A stretch of DNA of 22,734 nt from Sphingobacterium sp. UBA6711. GTDB lineage: Bacteria > Bacteroidota > Bacteroidia > Sphingobacteriales > Sphingobacteriaceae. Location of the stretch: contig DKIT01000039.1 of assembly GCA_002454415.1 (NCBI GenBank), forward strand, positions 68,957 through 91,690, given 5' to 3'. The notes below the pieces were generated by a model. The model was not told where the DNA came from and made no database searches. It was given only the letters and a program-made list of their open reading frames with translations. The translations under genes were made by a program, and so were the position numbers. Positions 1-8,412 of this stretch are shown here, piece by piece (position 1 is the stretch's first letter; the number at the start of each line of letters is the position of its first letter).

Positions 1-2204
1 GCTTGGCTAGCAGCGACTTTAAAGAACTGATTCGTGGTGTTTGTTTTGTAGTAGGTCACATCAACATTCAGACGGTTGTTCCACATACGCCATTCTGTCC
101 CGATCTCGAAAGATTTGGTCTTTTCTGGTTTTAATGTTTCTAAGAACGCAATGTCATTAACAGTCAATACAGCATAAGGACTCACAGTATTTGTTAATAA
201 ACTTGTATAGGGAGGTAGGTCATTACCTACTACCGCATATGAACCGCGAATTTTGGCCATATTGACAAATTCAGGTAAGTTTAACTTGTCGTTCAATACG
301 ATACCCAATCCCGCAGAAGGATAGAAGAAAGACTTTGTTCCTGTGAATGCTAATGTACTCGACCAGTCATTTCTAGCGGTCAGATCTAAGTAGATCCAAT
401 TGTCATAAGCTAGATTTGCAGAAGCAAATACCGATTGTAGCTGTCTGCGATTGGCCGACAATGTCGACGTCACAGGAGTTGTTGTATTTTGAATAAAAAA
501 TTGATTTGGAACTTTTAGTCCATCAATACCAGTATTAAAATCTACACCTTCAGTTTTCCAGTCCGTGATACTTGTTCCAACCAATCCATTGATCTGAAAT
601 TTATCGCTGACATTAAAGTTCATGTTGGCAACGACGTCACCATATTGTTGTGTAATAGTGGTATTCGTGTAGTTATAGTTACCATTTGCTTTTCCCAAAG
701 GATTTGGTGTGCTCGCATAGACTTTGCGGTCCCAGACTTCTGAAGTACGGTCTACACTTCCTCTCGCTTGAATGCTGATCCATGGTGCTACCTTATATTT
801 TGCGCTACCATTTAAGAGCAAACGGTTTCGTGTGGAGCTTGTCGGGTTTCTATTGACAATCCACCATGGATTTTGTTGCGTTGTGGGGCTATCGCTTAGA
901 CTGAACCAGTTTTGCTCATTCAGATTGCGGCCGGTATTAAAGGTCTCGTAATTTTTGTAATCTGCAATATTTAAGCTACGAGGTAATAAGTATGTTCCGA
1001 CCAATGGGTTGAAGTAAAAACCTGCAGTAGGTGCATTGTCCAATTTCTGTGTAATATAATTGGCGCTTCCCTCAACGGTCAACTTATCATCAAAGAATGT
1101 AGCACTTTCTTTGAGGTTGAAGTTGTGACGCATAAGATCATTCTCGGGAAGTATACCTTTTGCGAGAGTGTTGGCATAAGAGAAGTACGTTTGATTTTTT
1201 TCGTTACCTCCAGATAATGTCAATGAATTGGTGAAGTTGCTACCTGTGCGGAAGAATTCACCCACATTGTCGTAGTCAGTGCCATTTGTTTTGTCGCCCC
1301 AGCTAAATACACTGGTGTTACTGTTTTTGCCACCCGAACCTTGGCCATACTGATTTTGGAATTTCGGTGTTGATACAGCTTGTTCGATCTGAGCACTTGA
1401 CGAGAAGTTGATCGTTGTACGACCTTGTTTACCTGATTTTGTTGTGACCAAAATAACACCGTTGGCTGCCTGGCTACCATATAATGCAGCTGCAGATGCT
1501 CCTTTTAGTACGGAGATGTTTTCGATATCTTCTGGATTGATCAATGAAATAGGATCGCCACCATCGCGCTGTCCGCCAAAAACGTTGTCTGGCTGGCTAG
1601 CCAATGTCTGGTTATTGATAGGAACCCCATCAACAACGTACAGTACCTGGTTGTTGCCGGAAGCCGATTTGTTACCACGTAAAATAACTTTTGCTGAACC
1701 ACCTGGACCGGAAGAGCTAGAGGCTATGTTAACACCAGCGACTTTACCGTTTAAATTATTGGCCAAGTTGGTGCTTTTAACTTTATTTAATTCGTCACCA
1801 TTGACCTGTTGTGTAGAGTATGTTAATGATTTTTGCGCACGACTAATACCTAAAGCAGTAACAACCACACTTTCTAGTTGTTGTGTCTGCTCGTCCAAGC
1901 TTACCGTCACTGTCGTTTCACCAGGGCCGAGTGTGACTGTTTTATTTTCGTAACCGATAGTGCTGATATTAAGGATACGATTCTTGTCATCAACATTGAT
2001 TTGAAATCCGCCTTTGGTGTCTGTAGAACTTGCGTTTGAAGTGCCCAGCACCTTAACGGTAGCACCCGGAATTGGGGCTTTGGTTTTTGCGTCGACAACC
2101 GTTCCCTTAACTTGGTTGCTCTGCGCATGCAATAGAGATGCTGAAAAGAGCATTGCCGGAACAATACTCAACACCCTTAATGTAGTGTATAATTTGTTAT
2201 TCAT
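1..2204 (-). CDS. SusC/RagA-family TonB-linked outer membrane receptor, 3' end beyond window
   Basis: The reading frame is open from an ATG at 2204-2202 to the left edge, giving 734 complete codons and no stop. The family forms the TonB-dependent outer membrane channel that works with a SusD lipoprotein to import oligomers. Seen here: a signal peptide ending near HA-Q (residues 26-28), a carboxypeptidase-regulatory-like beta domain (about 32-105), the SusC-type junction LESVVVTALG (110-119), a plug with VVDGVPINN and SVLKGASAAALYG-type motifs, then barrel repeats such as LKPEKTKSFEIGTEWR near the visible end. Full-length relatives usually have about 1000 residues, so roughly 250-300 C-terminal residues are missing because of the window edge, not a mutation. 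Any susD partner would lie to the left. No STN domain is present, so signalling through an anti-sigma factor is not indicated. The family call is firm; the substrate is unknown. Confidence 0.95.
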   Translation of the reverse strand, partial: MNNKLYTTLRVLSIVPAMLFSASLLHAQSNQVKGTVVDAKTKAPIPGATVKVLGTSNASSTDTKGGFQINVDDKNRILNISTIGYENKTVTLGPGETTVTVSLDEQTQQLESVVVTALGISRAQKSLTYSTQQVNGDELNKVKSTNLANNLNGKVAGVNIASSSSGPGGSAKVILRGNKSASGNNQVLYVVDGVPINNQTLASQPDNVFGGQRDGGDPISLINPEDIENISVLKGASAAALYGSQAANGVILVTTKSGKQGRTTINFSSSAQIEQAVSTPKFQNQYGQGSGGKNSNTSVFSWGDKTNGTDYDNVGEFFRTGSNFTNSLTLSGGNEKNQTYFSYANTLAKGILPENDLMRHNFNLKESATFFDDKLTVEGSANYITQKLDNAPTAGFYFNPLVGTYLLPRSLNIADYKNYETFNTGRNLNEQNWFSLSDSPTTQQNPWWIVNRNPTSSTRNRLLLNGSAKYKVAPWISIQARGSVDRTSEVWDRKVYASTPNPLGKANGNYNYTNTTITQQYGDVVANMNFNVSDKFQINGLVGTSITDWKTEGVDFNTGIDGLKVPNQFFIQNTTTPVTSTLSANRRQLQSVFASANLAYDNWIYLDLTARNDWSSTLAFTGTKSFFYPSAGLGIVLNDKLNLPEFVNMAKIRGSYAVVGNDLPPYTSLLTNTVSPYAVLTVNDIAFLETLKPEKTKSFEIGTEWRMWNNRLNVDVTYYKTNTTNQFFKVAASQ

Positions 2205-2657
2205 ATAGTATATGTGTTATATTCAGTTTTTTACATACATAATTTCATAACGGTAAATTTTCTAATGCAATGGGCATGCACATCGCTTTGGATACGTAAG
2301 AGCTCCAAAACAGTGTAGCTAATTCCATTTAGCATTTTGGTTAGAACAGGAGATATCGAATAATCGGGGGGTGAAATAAATAATTATTTACAATAGTTAT
2401 GTGCTATTCAATACCTAAATTTTAGGAAGAAAGAGCGGTGTGATTTCCCTTAATAAGGGTCTAATTTACTATTGTTGCGCAAAAATCAAAAATTTAATGA
2501 AACGGAAATGATACAAGAAAGCTTTTTTATTCAATTAAGTATTTGATAGTTAATTATATACGACTTTTGTCATTTTTTTATCTGCTTGTTCCTTAGGGTG
2601 CTGTGCGGATCATATAGAAAGGGTTAAGCCTTTTATAAAGACCGGAGTCAATGGCCC
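2205..2657. other. Intergenic region upstream of the left-edge susC
   Basis: This 453-bp AT-rich stretch lies between the EamA gene and the left-edge susC, both on the minus strand. It must hold the susC promoter, but I found no good minus-strand match to TTTG / TAnnTTTG. A weak imperfect hairpin at 2613-2637 (arms AAAGG and CCTTT flanked by TATA) follows the EamA stop but has no U-tract in the right direction. I see no coding potential, RNA gene or repeat. Confidence 0.5.
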
Positions 2658-3581
2658 CTAACCTCCTGCTGGTTTGAAAAACGTCTGTTTGATTGCGTTG
2701 ATATTAAAAATGACAATTGCGACGAGAATTATAGAATACGCGACGTATTTGATAGGAGACACCGGTTCTTGGAAATAGGTGGCGGCCAATGTGAATGCAA
2801 TCAAGGGATTGATGTAAAGTAAGACACCCGTAGTCGTTGATGAAATTTTAATCAGCGCATACATACTCAAGAATAGTGGAATAATGGTGAATAGGGATGC
2901 AATAAGCACTATTGTGCTCCAAAATATCGGAGTAGTGGGGATGTCGTGATGGTTGTAAAAAAGTTTTGGTATGACAAATAATGCGCATATACTGAGCTGG
3001 ATGACTAATTGATTCAGTTTGTCGAAACCTGTTGATATACGCTGTATAATGAGGTAAAAAGCATAACAGACAGCAATGGTGATTGCCCACAGGACATCGA
3101 TCAAGGAACCATTGGCAAGTATGCAAACGCTCCCGAAAGCGACGAGAAGGGCGATCTTTTGCCAAGATGTCAATTGTTCCTTGAGCATAAAATACGCCGC
3201 TGCAGCAGTAATCAAAGGACAGGTGAGATAAGCCAGGGCCGCGGATTGTATGCTGATGTGGTTGACAGCATAAATATAAGTGAACCAATTTCCAAAGATC
3301 AGTAAAGCCGCAAGAACAATAAGGCCAGTTTGACGGATCTTGCCTTTTCTCGAAAGACTTTGGAATTTGTGAAAATCCAATAACAGCGATTTTCTTCTAA
3401 ACAGAAGAATATAAAGCCATAAGACAAGCAAAGCGGTTACAATCCTGAAATAAAGAATGTCTTCGGCGGGATAATCTCTTATCCATCGAACAGAAATAGA
3501 CATAAACCCCCAAATAAAAGGAGCCAAAAAAGCCGCGAAAAGATATTTTCCGCGGCTTTGAGTTTCGTTGTTGTTTTCCAC
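2658..3581 (-). CDS. EamA-family (DMT superfamily) transporter, GTG start
   Basis: This 307-residue, very hydrophobic protein has about ten membrane helices arranged as two EamA repeats (about residues 12-157 and 165-297). It resembles RhaT/RarD-like drug-metabolite exporters of the inner membrane. The N-terminal repeat carries FIWGFMSISVRWIRDYP and a typical YFRIVTALLVLWLY second helix; the second repeat ends in LYINPLIAFTLAATYFQEPVSP, the common family motif with proline and glutamate before the last helix. The start codon is GTG at 3581-3579. The next in-frame Met is residue 27, inside the first helix, so GTG is the better start. It lies 3 bp after the ridA stop, and a GGAAAG Shine-Dalgarno-like sequence sits inside the end of ridA, indicating translational coupling. 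The substrate cannot be told from sequence; amino acid or metabolite export is typical. Confidence 0.9.
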   Translation of the reverse strand: MENNNETQSRGKYLFAAFLAPFIWGFMSISVRWIRDYPAEDILYFRIVTALLVLWLYILLFRRKSLLLDFHKFQSLSRKGKIRQTGLIVLAALLIFGNWFTYIYAVNHISIQSAALAYLTCPLITAAAAYFMLKEQLTSWQKIALLVAFGSVCILANGSLIDVLWAITIAVCYAFYLIIQRISTGFDKLNQLVIQLSICALFVIPKLFYNHHDIPTTPIFWSTIVLIASLFTIIPLFLSMYALIKISSTTTGVLLYINPLIAFTLAATYFQEPVSPIKYVAYSIILVAIVIFNINAIKQTFFKPAGG

Positions 3582-3584
3582 GGA

Positions 3585-3971
3585 TTAATCTTTCCAGGCA
3601 ATGACCGAAATTTCGACATTAACGTTTTTCGGCAGCGTCTTGACAGCGACACATTCGCGTGCAGGTTGGGCTTCCTTAAAATATTCCGCATATACCTCGT
3701 TGACAAGAGCAAAATTATCCATGTCGCTCAAAAAAATGGAAGCTTTGACGACGTCTTCAAATCTGTATCCTGCATTTGTCAAGATGGCTTCTACATTTTT
3801 TAATACTTGATGCGCTTCGTCTTTCACTCCTGACGAAATTAATTCCATCGTTTCAGGAATGAGGGGGATCTGGCCAGAAACATATAAGGTATTGCCTGCT
3901 TTGATCGCTTGGTTGTAAGGTCCGATCGCTGCAGGGGCTTTGTCCGTATTTAAGATTTCTTTTTTTGACAT
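3585..3971 (-). CDS. ridA: RidA family reactive enamine/imine deaminase
   Basis: This 128-residue cytosolic protein has the normal RidA (YjgF/YER057c/UK114) length. The family hydrolyses reactive 2-aminoacrylate and related imines made by PLP enzymes such as threonine or serine dehydratase, protecting other PLP enzymes. Visible signatures are GPYNQAI (17-23), NTLYVSGQIPL (27-37) and the C-terminal block with Arg105 in PARECVAV and Glu120 in NVNVEISVIAW. Both match the residue numbers of the E. coli substrate-binding arginine and catalytic-site glutamate. The ATG start gives MSKKEILNTDKAP, typical for the family. Its stop is 3 bp before the EamA GTG, and the microprotein gene ends 12 bp upstream, so all three may be one transcript. 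The trimeric fold is inferred from family knowledge. Confidence 0.95.
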   Translation of the reverse strand: MSKKEILNTDKAPAAIGPYNQAIKAGNTLYVSGQIPLIPETMELISSGVKDEAHQVLKNVEAILTNAGYRFEDVVKASIFLSDMDNFALVNEVYAEYFKEAQPARECVAVKTLPKNVNVEISVIAWKD

Positions 3972-3983
3972 GGATAACAGTGT

Positions 3984-4115
3984 TTAGGATGTAAAAAATA
4001 TTTTATAGATCAGCCCCAATAAAAACACAATAATTGCCGTTGCATTAATGATATGCATAGCTTTAATACTGCCGTTGGTAGGACGATCTGCGTTGCGCTT
4101 TCTAAAGAAGTACAT
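3984..4115 (-). CDS. 43-residue single-helix membrane microprotein (DUF6728-like)
   Basis: This short ORF reads M-Y-F-F-R-K-R-N-A-D-R-P-T-N-G-S-I-K-A-M, then HIINATAIIVFLLGLIYKIF and FTS before a TAA stop. It has a basic, polar N-terminus (RKRNADRPTN) and one hydrophobic segment at about residues 21-41, so a small inner-membrane protein with N-in orientation is likely. An in-frame TAG two codons upstream fixes the ATG as the first possible start. The pattern YFFRK...RPTN...K.MH.IN followed by one helix resembles, from memory, a small Bacteroidota family listed as DUF6728; I cannot confirm this without a search. It ends 12 bp before ridA on the same strand. The Shine-Dalgarno sequence is weak. 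No function is known to me. Confidence 0.7.
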   Translation of the reverse strand: MYFFRKRNADRPTNGSIKAMHIINATAIIVFLLGLIYKIFFTS

Positions 4116-4200
4116 GGAACTAAGTTACAACAGTAAAGTAGAAAGTTAAAATGAAAAGATATTTTTTTTGCTAAATTGCTAAAAAGAAAATACAGCTCTT

Positions 4201-5307
4201 ATGGATAGAATAGCACTAATTGGTGGGAAAATATATACAGGCAACATGGTCCTCGAAGGCAAAGCCTTATTGTTGGATCAGGGAAAGGTTGTGGCGACGG
4301 TCGATAGTAATGAGTTACCCTCAGGATATCATGTGCATGACGTACACGGAGCAAATATTTGTCCAGGCTTAGTTGACTTACAGTTGTATGGAGATGGATC
4401 GGATCTCTATTCAGCCGAGCTGAGTATTCCTTCATTGGAGCGTATCAGTGCGGGTTTGATTAAAAAAGGGACGACTTCCTATATGATGACATTGGCAACC
4501 AATACGTTGCCCGTATTTAAAGAAGCTATTCGGGTGGCGGAAAATTTCAAGCACGACGCTTTCTTGGGGTTGCATTTGGAAGGCCCGTTTTTGAATCCGA
4601 AAAAGAGAGGCGCACATCCCGCTGAATTGATCATTGAACCGACGAAGGAACGTATTGGAGATTTACTTGATGGGGCTGATGTCGTGAAGATGATGACTAT
4701 AGCACCGGAATGTATTGCTGATGACGTGTTGGAATACCTGCAAGGATACGGACTGCTACTCAGCGCCGGGCATAGCAATGCAACTTTTGAGCAAGGTATC
4801 CGGGCTTATGATTTGGGCATCCCCACAAGCACCCATTTGTTTAATGCCATGTCTCCATTGCATCATCGTGAAGTCGGATTGGTGGGGGCTATTTTCAACC
4901 ATCCCCGGGCCCAGGCAAGTATCATCGTCGATGGGCATCACGTCGATTTTGAAGCCGTGAAGATTGCAAAAAAACAAATGGGAGAACGCCTGTTTATGAT
5001 TACGGATGCTGTGGCAGCTTGCAATAAGGGCATTTATCAGCATGTGTTGAACGACGGGTATTATTCTTTGCCTGACGGTACAATTTCAGGAGCAGCAATA
5101 TCGCTGTTTGAAGGAATTAGAAATTGCGTAGAGCAAGTTGGCATCCCGCTGGACGAAGCAATTCGGATGGCAACATTGTATCCAGCAAATTTATTGAAAA
5201 AGGAGGATATCGGTAATCTTAACAGCGGAAGCATAGCTAATGTTATTGTATTTACAGATGATTTTAAGTTGAAGCATGTGATCTTCAAAGGAGAGATAAA
5301 GTTCTGA
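4201..5307 (+). CDS. nagA: N-acetylglucosamine-6-phosphate deacetylase
   Basis: This 368-residue cytosolic amidohydrolase removes acetate from GlcNAc-6-phosphate to give glucosamine-6-phosphate, the entry step for amino sugars from chitin or recycled peptidoglycan. E. coli NagA has 382 residues. Metal and catalytic positions keep the E. coli spacing: Glu127 (HLEGPF), His191 (SAGHSNAT), His212 (STHLFNAM), His247 (DGHHVD) and Asp269 (MITDAVA) correspond to E131, H195, H216, H251 and D273. The usual amidohydrolase HxH is Gln61-Leu-Tyr63 here; E. coli has Gln-x-Asn, a mononuclear metal site, so this enzyme belongs with that class. The ATG at 4201 follows a purine-rich but weak ribosome site. It is divergent from the ridA group, and the GHL10 lipoprotein gene starts 94 bp downstream, probably in the same operon. 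Confidence 0.95.
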   Translation: MDRIALIGGKIYTGNMVLEGKALLLDQGKVVATVDSNELPSGYHVHDVHGANICPGLVDLQLYGDGSDLYSAELSIPSLERISAGLIKKGTTSYMMTLATNTLPVFKEAIRVAENFKHDAFLGLHLEGPFLNPKKRGAHPAELIIEPTKERIGDLLDGADVVKMMTIAPECIADDVLEYLQGYGLLLSAGHSNATFEQGIRAYDLGIPTSTHLFNAMSPLHHREVGLVGAIFNHPRAQASIIVDGHHVDFEAVKIAKKQMGERLFMITDAVAACNKGIYQHVLNDGYYSLPDGTISGAAISLFEGIRNCVEQVGIPLDEAIRMATLYPANLLKKEDIGNLNSGSIANVIVFTDDFKLKHVIFKGEIKF

Positions 5308-5401
5308 TCTGTTTTGGAGAAGATCGGTCAGCTAACGGAGAATGATTAATATTATCTGTATCTTCGTTGTTATTTTGAAAAAACACTATTTCTATAGATT
5401 A

Positions 5402-7024
5402 ATGAAACGTTCCCTGTTATTTTTAGCGACGGCATGTATTGTTTTATCGTCTTGTTCATCCAAGAAAAATAAAAAACAAGAGCCCGTCAACACCACTACA
5501 AATGTCGAAATTGTAAAAAAAGATCCTCCTTCGGTTCCTAAACGGGAACGGGTGAAGAGTACAATAGAAACGAAAGCACAGCCGGTCGCCGAAAAGAAGA
5601 AGGAAATTGTCGTGGATCTTCCGGCGGTGCCCCGTGAGTTTCGCGCGGCATGGGTTGCATCCGTTGCCAATATCAACTGGCCCAGCAAAAACAATCTAAG
5701 TACAGCTGAACAGCAGCAGGAAGCGATTGGTATTTTGGATTTTTTGAAAAACAATAATTTCAATGCGGTTATATTCCAAGTACGTCCTTCAGCCGATGCA
5801 TTTTATAAAAGCGATCTTGAACCTTGGTCCTACTTTTTGACCGGTACGGAAGGACAGGCGCCATCTCCATACTATGATCCTTTGGATTTTTGGGTTGAAC
5901 AGGCCCATAAGCGGGGAATTGAACTTCATGTCTGGTTGAACCCCTATCGTGCTCACCATACAGCTGGAGGAGCTGTCTCTTCAGCTTCAATGGTGCGAAA
6001 AATGCCCGAATCGATCGTCAAATTGAAGCAGGGATATTACTGGTTTGATCCATCCAAACAATCTACGCAGGATCATGCCGCACGTGTGGTAATGGATATT
6101 GTCAAACGTTATGATATTGATGGTGTGCATTTTGATGATTATTTTTATCCTTACGCGGAATATAATGGCGGCCAGGATTTTCCCGATTCGGAAAGTTACA
6201 ATGAATTTAAGCGTAATGGTGGTACCTTGTCTAGAGGTGACTTCCGTAGAAATAGCGTAAATACATTTATTGAACGTATTTATAGACAGATCAAACAGGA
6301 GAAGAATTTCGTGAAATTCGGTATTAGTCCTTTTGGTATCTGGAAGCCGGGGTACCCCGTAGGAATCCAGGGGTCAAGCCAATATGATATGCTTTATGCA
6401 GATGCCAAATTGTGGCTGAATAAGGGCTGGATTGACTATTTTGCGCCACAGTTATACTGGCCTATACAACCTGCAAAACAGAGTTATACAGCGCTACTAA
6501 AATGGTGGGAAAGTGAGAATACGTTGGGGCGGCATCTTTGGCCTGGTATCAATACTGTTGGCAGACGTGGACCCGAATACGTACAGGAAATTGTCAATCA
6601 AGTGGAGGCTGCCCGTACCTTATTGCCTGACAATCGCGATGGTGTCATCCATTGGAGCCTTGCAGGGCTCACGAAGAATCCGGCGATGACACAGGCTTTG
6701 GTAAATGGCCCTTATCAGGTGAAAGCATTGGTGCCAACAAGCCCTTGGTTGAATGCAAACCCCTTGTTAAGACCGACTTTGTTGTTAACTCCGCAAGGGA
6801 ATAATGTTTTTGTAAAATGGCAGCACCAGCAAATTGATCAGGTTTCTAAATGGGTTCTCTATCTAAATTATGGTGGTGAATGGAAATATGAAATCTTGGA
6901 ACCAGGGGTAACGACGAGAGATATTCCTACTACATTGAATAACAAAAAATTACAATATGTTGCGGTGAAAGCTGTTGACCGTCTGAGCAACGAAAGTCCT
7001 TATAGTGCAGAAAAAATAAAATAG
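5402..7024 (+). CDS. GHL10-family glycosyl hydrolase-like lipoprotein (DigH/YddW-related)
   Basis: From the ATG at 5402 this is a 540-residue lipoprotein. The signal peptide MKRSLLFLATACIV is followed by lipobox L-S-S-C with Cys18, then a Lys-rich linker (19-72). An ATG at 5342 is in frame, but its 20-residue extension would bury the signal peptide, so I reject it. The GHL10 (PF02638/DUF187) TIM-barrel spans about 75-430: PREFRAAWVASV (77-88), FQVRPSADAFY (125-135), HVWLNPYRAHH (176-186) and DIDGVHFDDYFYPY (238-251) with paired Asp245/Asp246. A C-terminal Fn3-like domain (about 445-535, YVAVKAVDRLSNES) follows. E. coli DigH of this family cleaves denuded peptidoglycan glycan strands at division sites. 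A similar role at the outer membrane is inferred here and suits the nagA neighbour. Exact specificity is not established by sequence. Confidence 0.9.
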   Translation: MKRSLLFLATACIVLSSCSSKKNKKQEPVNTTTNVEIVKKDPPSVPKRERVKSTIETKAQPVAEKKKEIVVDLPAVPREFRAAWVASVANINWPSKNNLSTAEQQQEAIGILDFLKNNNFNAVIFQVRPSADAFYKSDLEPWSYFLTGTEGQAPSPYYDPLDFWVEQAHKRGIELHVWLNPYRAHHTAGGAVSSASMVRKMPESIVKLKQGYYWFDPSKQSTQDHAARVVMDIVKRYDIDGVHFDDYFYPYAEYNGGQDFPDSESYNEFKRNGGTLSRGDFRRNSVNTFIERIYRQIKQEKNFVKFGISPFGIWKPGYPVGIQGSSQYDMLYADAKLWLNKGWIDYFAPQLYWPIQPAKQSYTALLKWWESENTLGRHLWPGINTVGRRGPEYVQEIVNQVEAARTLLPDNRDGVIHWSLAGLTKNPAMTQALVNGPYQVKALVPTSPWLNANPLLRPTLLLTPQGNNVFVKWQHQQIDQVSKWVLYLNYGGEWKYEILEPGVTTRDIPTTLNNKKLQYVAVKAVDRLSNESPYSAEKIK

Positions 7025-7049
7025 TAAATTTTGCATTTAGCAAAATGTT

Positions 7050-7083
7050 AAAAAGGATAGCAGAACTTCTGCTATCCTTTTTT
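7050..7083 (+). terminator. Rho-independent terminator after the GHL10 gene
   Basis: There is a perfect inverted repeat: arm AAAAAGGATAGCAGAA (7050-7065) and its complement (7067-7082), then a T-run. In practice a 14-bp stem with a 5-nt loop forms. The A-run and T-run on both sides could make it work in both directions. A smaller hairpin (TTTTGC/GCAAAA, 7029-7045) lies just before it. Confidence 0.9.
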
Positions 7084-7085
7084 GT

Positions 7086-7116
7086 TTTGAATTTCAATCT
7101 ATCCAAGCTAAATTTA
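7086..7116 (+). promoter_or_regulatory. Candidate promoter of the thioesterase gene
   Basis: TTTG (7086-7089), 19 bp, then TAAATTTA (7109-7116), one mismatch from the Bacteroidota -7 box TAnnTTTG. The ATG at 7122 is only 5 bp further, so the transcript would be leaderless or have a leader of a few bases. This is pattern matching only. Confidence 0.35.
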
Positions 7117-7121
7117 TAACT

Positions 7122-7676
7122 ATGGAAGAAGTATATAAAACCGTAAGCGACTCCGTGATTCGGATTTCGCAGTTGATGTTGCCTTCGAACGCGAATTTTG
7201 GCGGTAAGATTCATGGAGGATATATTTTATCGCTGATGGATCAAATCGCCTTTGCTGTAGCATCCAAGTTCTCTGCCCATTATTGTGTGACAGCTTCTAT
7301 TGGGAAAGTTGACTTTCTAAAACCAATTGAGGTCGGGGAACTGGTCACGCTGATTGCTTCGGTGAATTATGTAGGCAACTCCTCCATGGAAGTTGGTATA
7401 CGGGTAGAAGCCATGAATATTCAGACCGGTGAAACCAAGCATTGCAACTCGTCTTACTTCACGATGGTGGCAAAGGATGAAGCCGGTAAGCCTACCCGTG
7501 TGCCAAGGTTGATATTGGAGACCGAGAAAGATATCTTCCGTTTCTATCGCTGTGTCGTAAAGATGGAAGTCGACAAAGAGCAAAATCGCGCCATTCATGA
7601 CCTCGAGACAGATTCTGCCGAGCAGCAAGCTTATATCACACAGCATTTTGATGTAAAGATCAACCTGGCAACCTAG
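7122..7676 (+). CDS. Acyl-CoA thioesterase, hotdog fold (YciA/BACH type)
   Basis: This 184-residue cytosolic protein hydrolyses acyl-CoA thioesters to free acid and CoA; chain-length preference is unknown. The family signature is LPSNANFGGKIHGGYILSLMD (20-40), containing the hotdog helix with HGG (31-33) and the conserved acidic residue Asp40. SIGKVDFLKPIEVGELVTL (59-77) and NYVGNSSMEVGIRVEA (82-97) are the usual following strands. At 184 residues it is one hotdog domain with a C-terminal helical tail (about 130-184), longer than E. coli YciA (about 130). Such tails occur in Bacteroidota relatives. It follows a strong terminator, so it is a separate unit, and it is convergent with the DUF6266-like gene, with 15 bp between stops. 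Confidence 0.88.
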   Translation: MEEVYKTVSDSVIRISQLMLPSNANFGGKIHGGYILSLMDQIAFAVASKFSAHYCVTASIGKVDFLKPIEVGELVTLIASVNYVGNSSMEVGIRVEAMNIQTGETKHCNSSYFTMVAKDEAGKPTRVPRLILETEKDIFRFYRCVVKMEVDKEQNRAIHDLETDSAEQQAYITQHFDVKINLAT

Positions 7677-7691
7677 GGGTTTGTTGTTGTT

Positions 7692-8339
7692 CTACCATTC
7701 GAATGTTCCGAGATATTTGCTGTCGGTGCATTCACTGCTTCCATCTGGTCTGTAGAAAAATATATATACATGATAATCGCCGACAGTTTGTTGGCGGTAT
7801 AGGTTGACATGCTGTTTTTTATGAATAAGTGGGTTCATGCTTTCGTTTGTGAAAGCGCACACTCCAGGATTGTATAAGAACAATCGGCAATTGCTTGAAT
7901 TAATGTTGTTTAGTGATGCCATGTCTGCATCATATTCCCATGAGATATTAAATATTCCATTCTCTTGATCTACCTGAAATGTATAGGAGGTAATGGGATT
8001 AGGAGTGCCCTTACTAACGCGGAAGTTTTCATAATTGATGCTATAACCCGTTTCGGTTTTTTCTACGGCATTGTTGAGGTTGTAAGACATGGCGTTACCA
8101 TACGCTTTTTTATCGGGTTTATAGTTCTTGAATCCGACCTGTATTAGGCCAAGCATGTGAGAGAGAAATTTTTGGACCAGCGTAAAACGCGTGCGTGATT
8201 CAATTTGCTCCGCTGTCGGCTTCTTTTTGCTTTTCTGTGGTAATCCTCTTGCGTAGGTTGTATTCCCATTTGTTACGAAAACCACTGAACCCGCTTTACC
8301 TGAAAGCGTTCCATTTGCGCCATTTTTTATGATTGCCAT
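7692..8339 (-). CDS. DUF6266-like hypothetical protein
   Basis: This 215-residue protein begins MAIIKNGANGTLSGKAGSVV and continues to GLPQKSKKKPTAEQIESRTRF. The pattern G.lSGK.GsVV.......RglP.k..k.PT..Q...R.rF is what I know of the Bacteroidota family DUF6266. There is no signal peptide or membrane segment. The N-terminal 60 residues carry the conserved part; the middle and C-terminus look like beta-sandwich sequence (YTFQVDQENGIFNISWEYD, 118-136; VYIFFYRPDGSSECTDSKYLG). Its function is unknown; relatives often occur in variable regions and in multiple copies. The ATG at 8339-8337 is chosen because the family motif starts right after it. The gene looks AT-rich, and its upstream gap holds the 11-bp repeat ladder. 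Confidence 0.75.
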   Translation of the reverse strand: MAIIKNGANGTLSGKAGSVVFVTNGNTTYARGLPQKSKKKPTAEQIESRTRFTLVQKFLSHMLGLIQVGFKNYKPDKKAYGNAMSYNLNNAVEKTETGYSINYENFRVSKGTPNPITSYTFQVDQENGIFNISWEYDADMASLNNINSSNCRLFLYNPGVCAFTNESMNPLIHKKQHVNLYRQQTVGDYHVYIFFYRPDGSSECTDSKYLGTFEW

Positions 8340-8412
8340 AATCTAAGTTATATGATTTTTATTATCCCTTAAGTTACATAATAAATCAATATTAATCAAT
8401 AACCAAATTCTC

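Noticed and set aside
1408..1953. 181-codon ORF on the plus strand
   Set aside because: It is antisense to the susC plug region, which has clear protein motifs in the minus frame.
2613..2637. Terminator after the EamA gene
   Set aside because: The stem is short and bulged, and no U-run follows in the minus direction.
5342..5401. Upstream ATG for the GHL10 gene
   Set aside because: It would place 20 residues before a perfect lipoprotein signal peptide; the ATG at 5402 is right for export.
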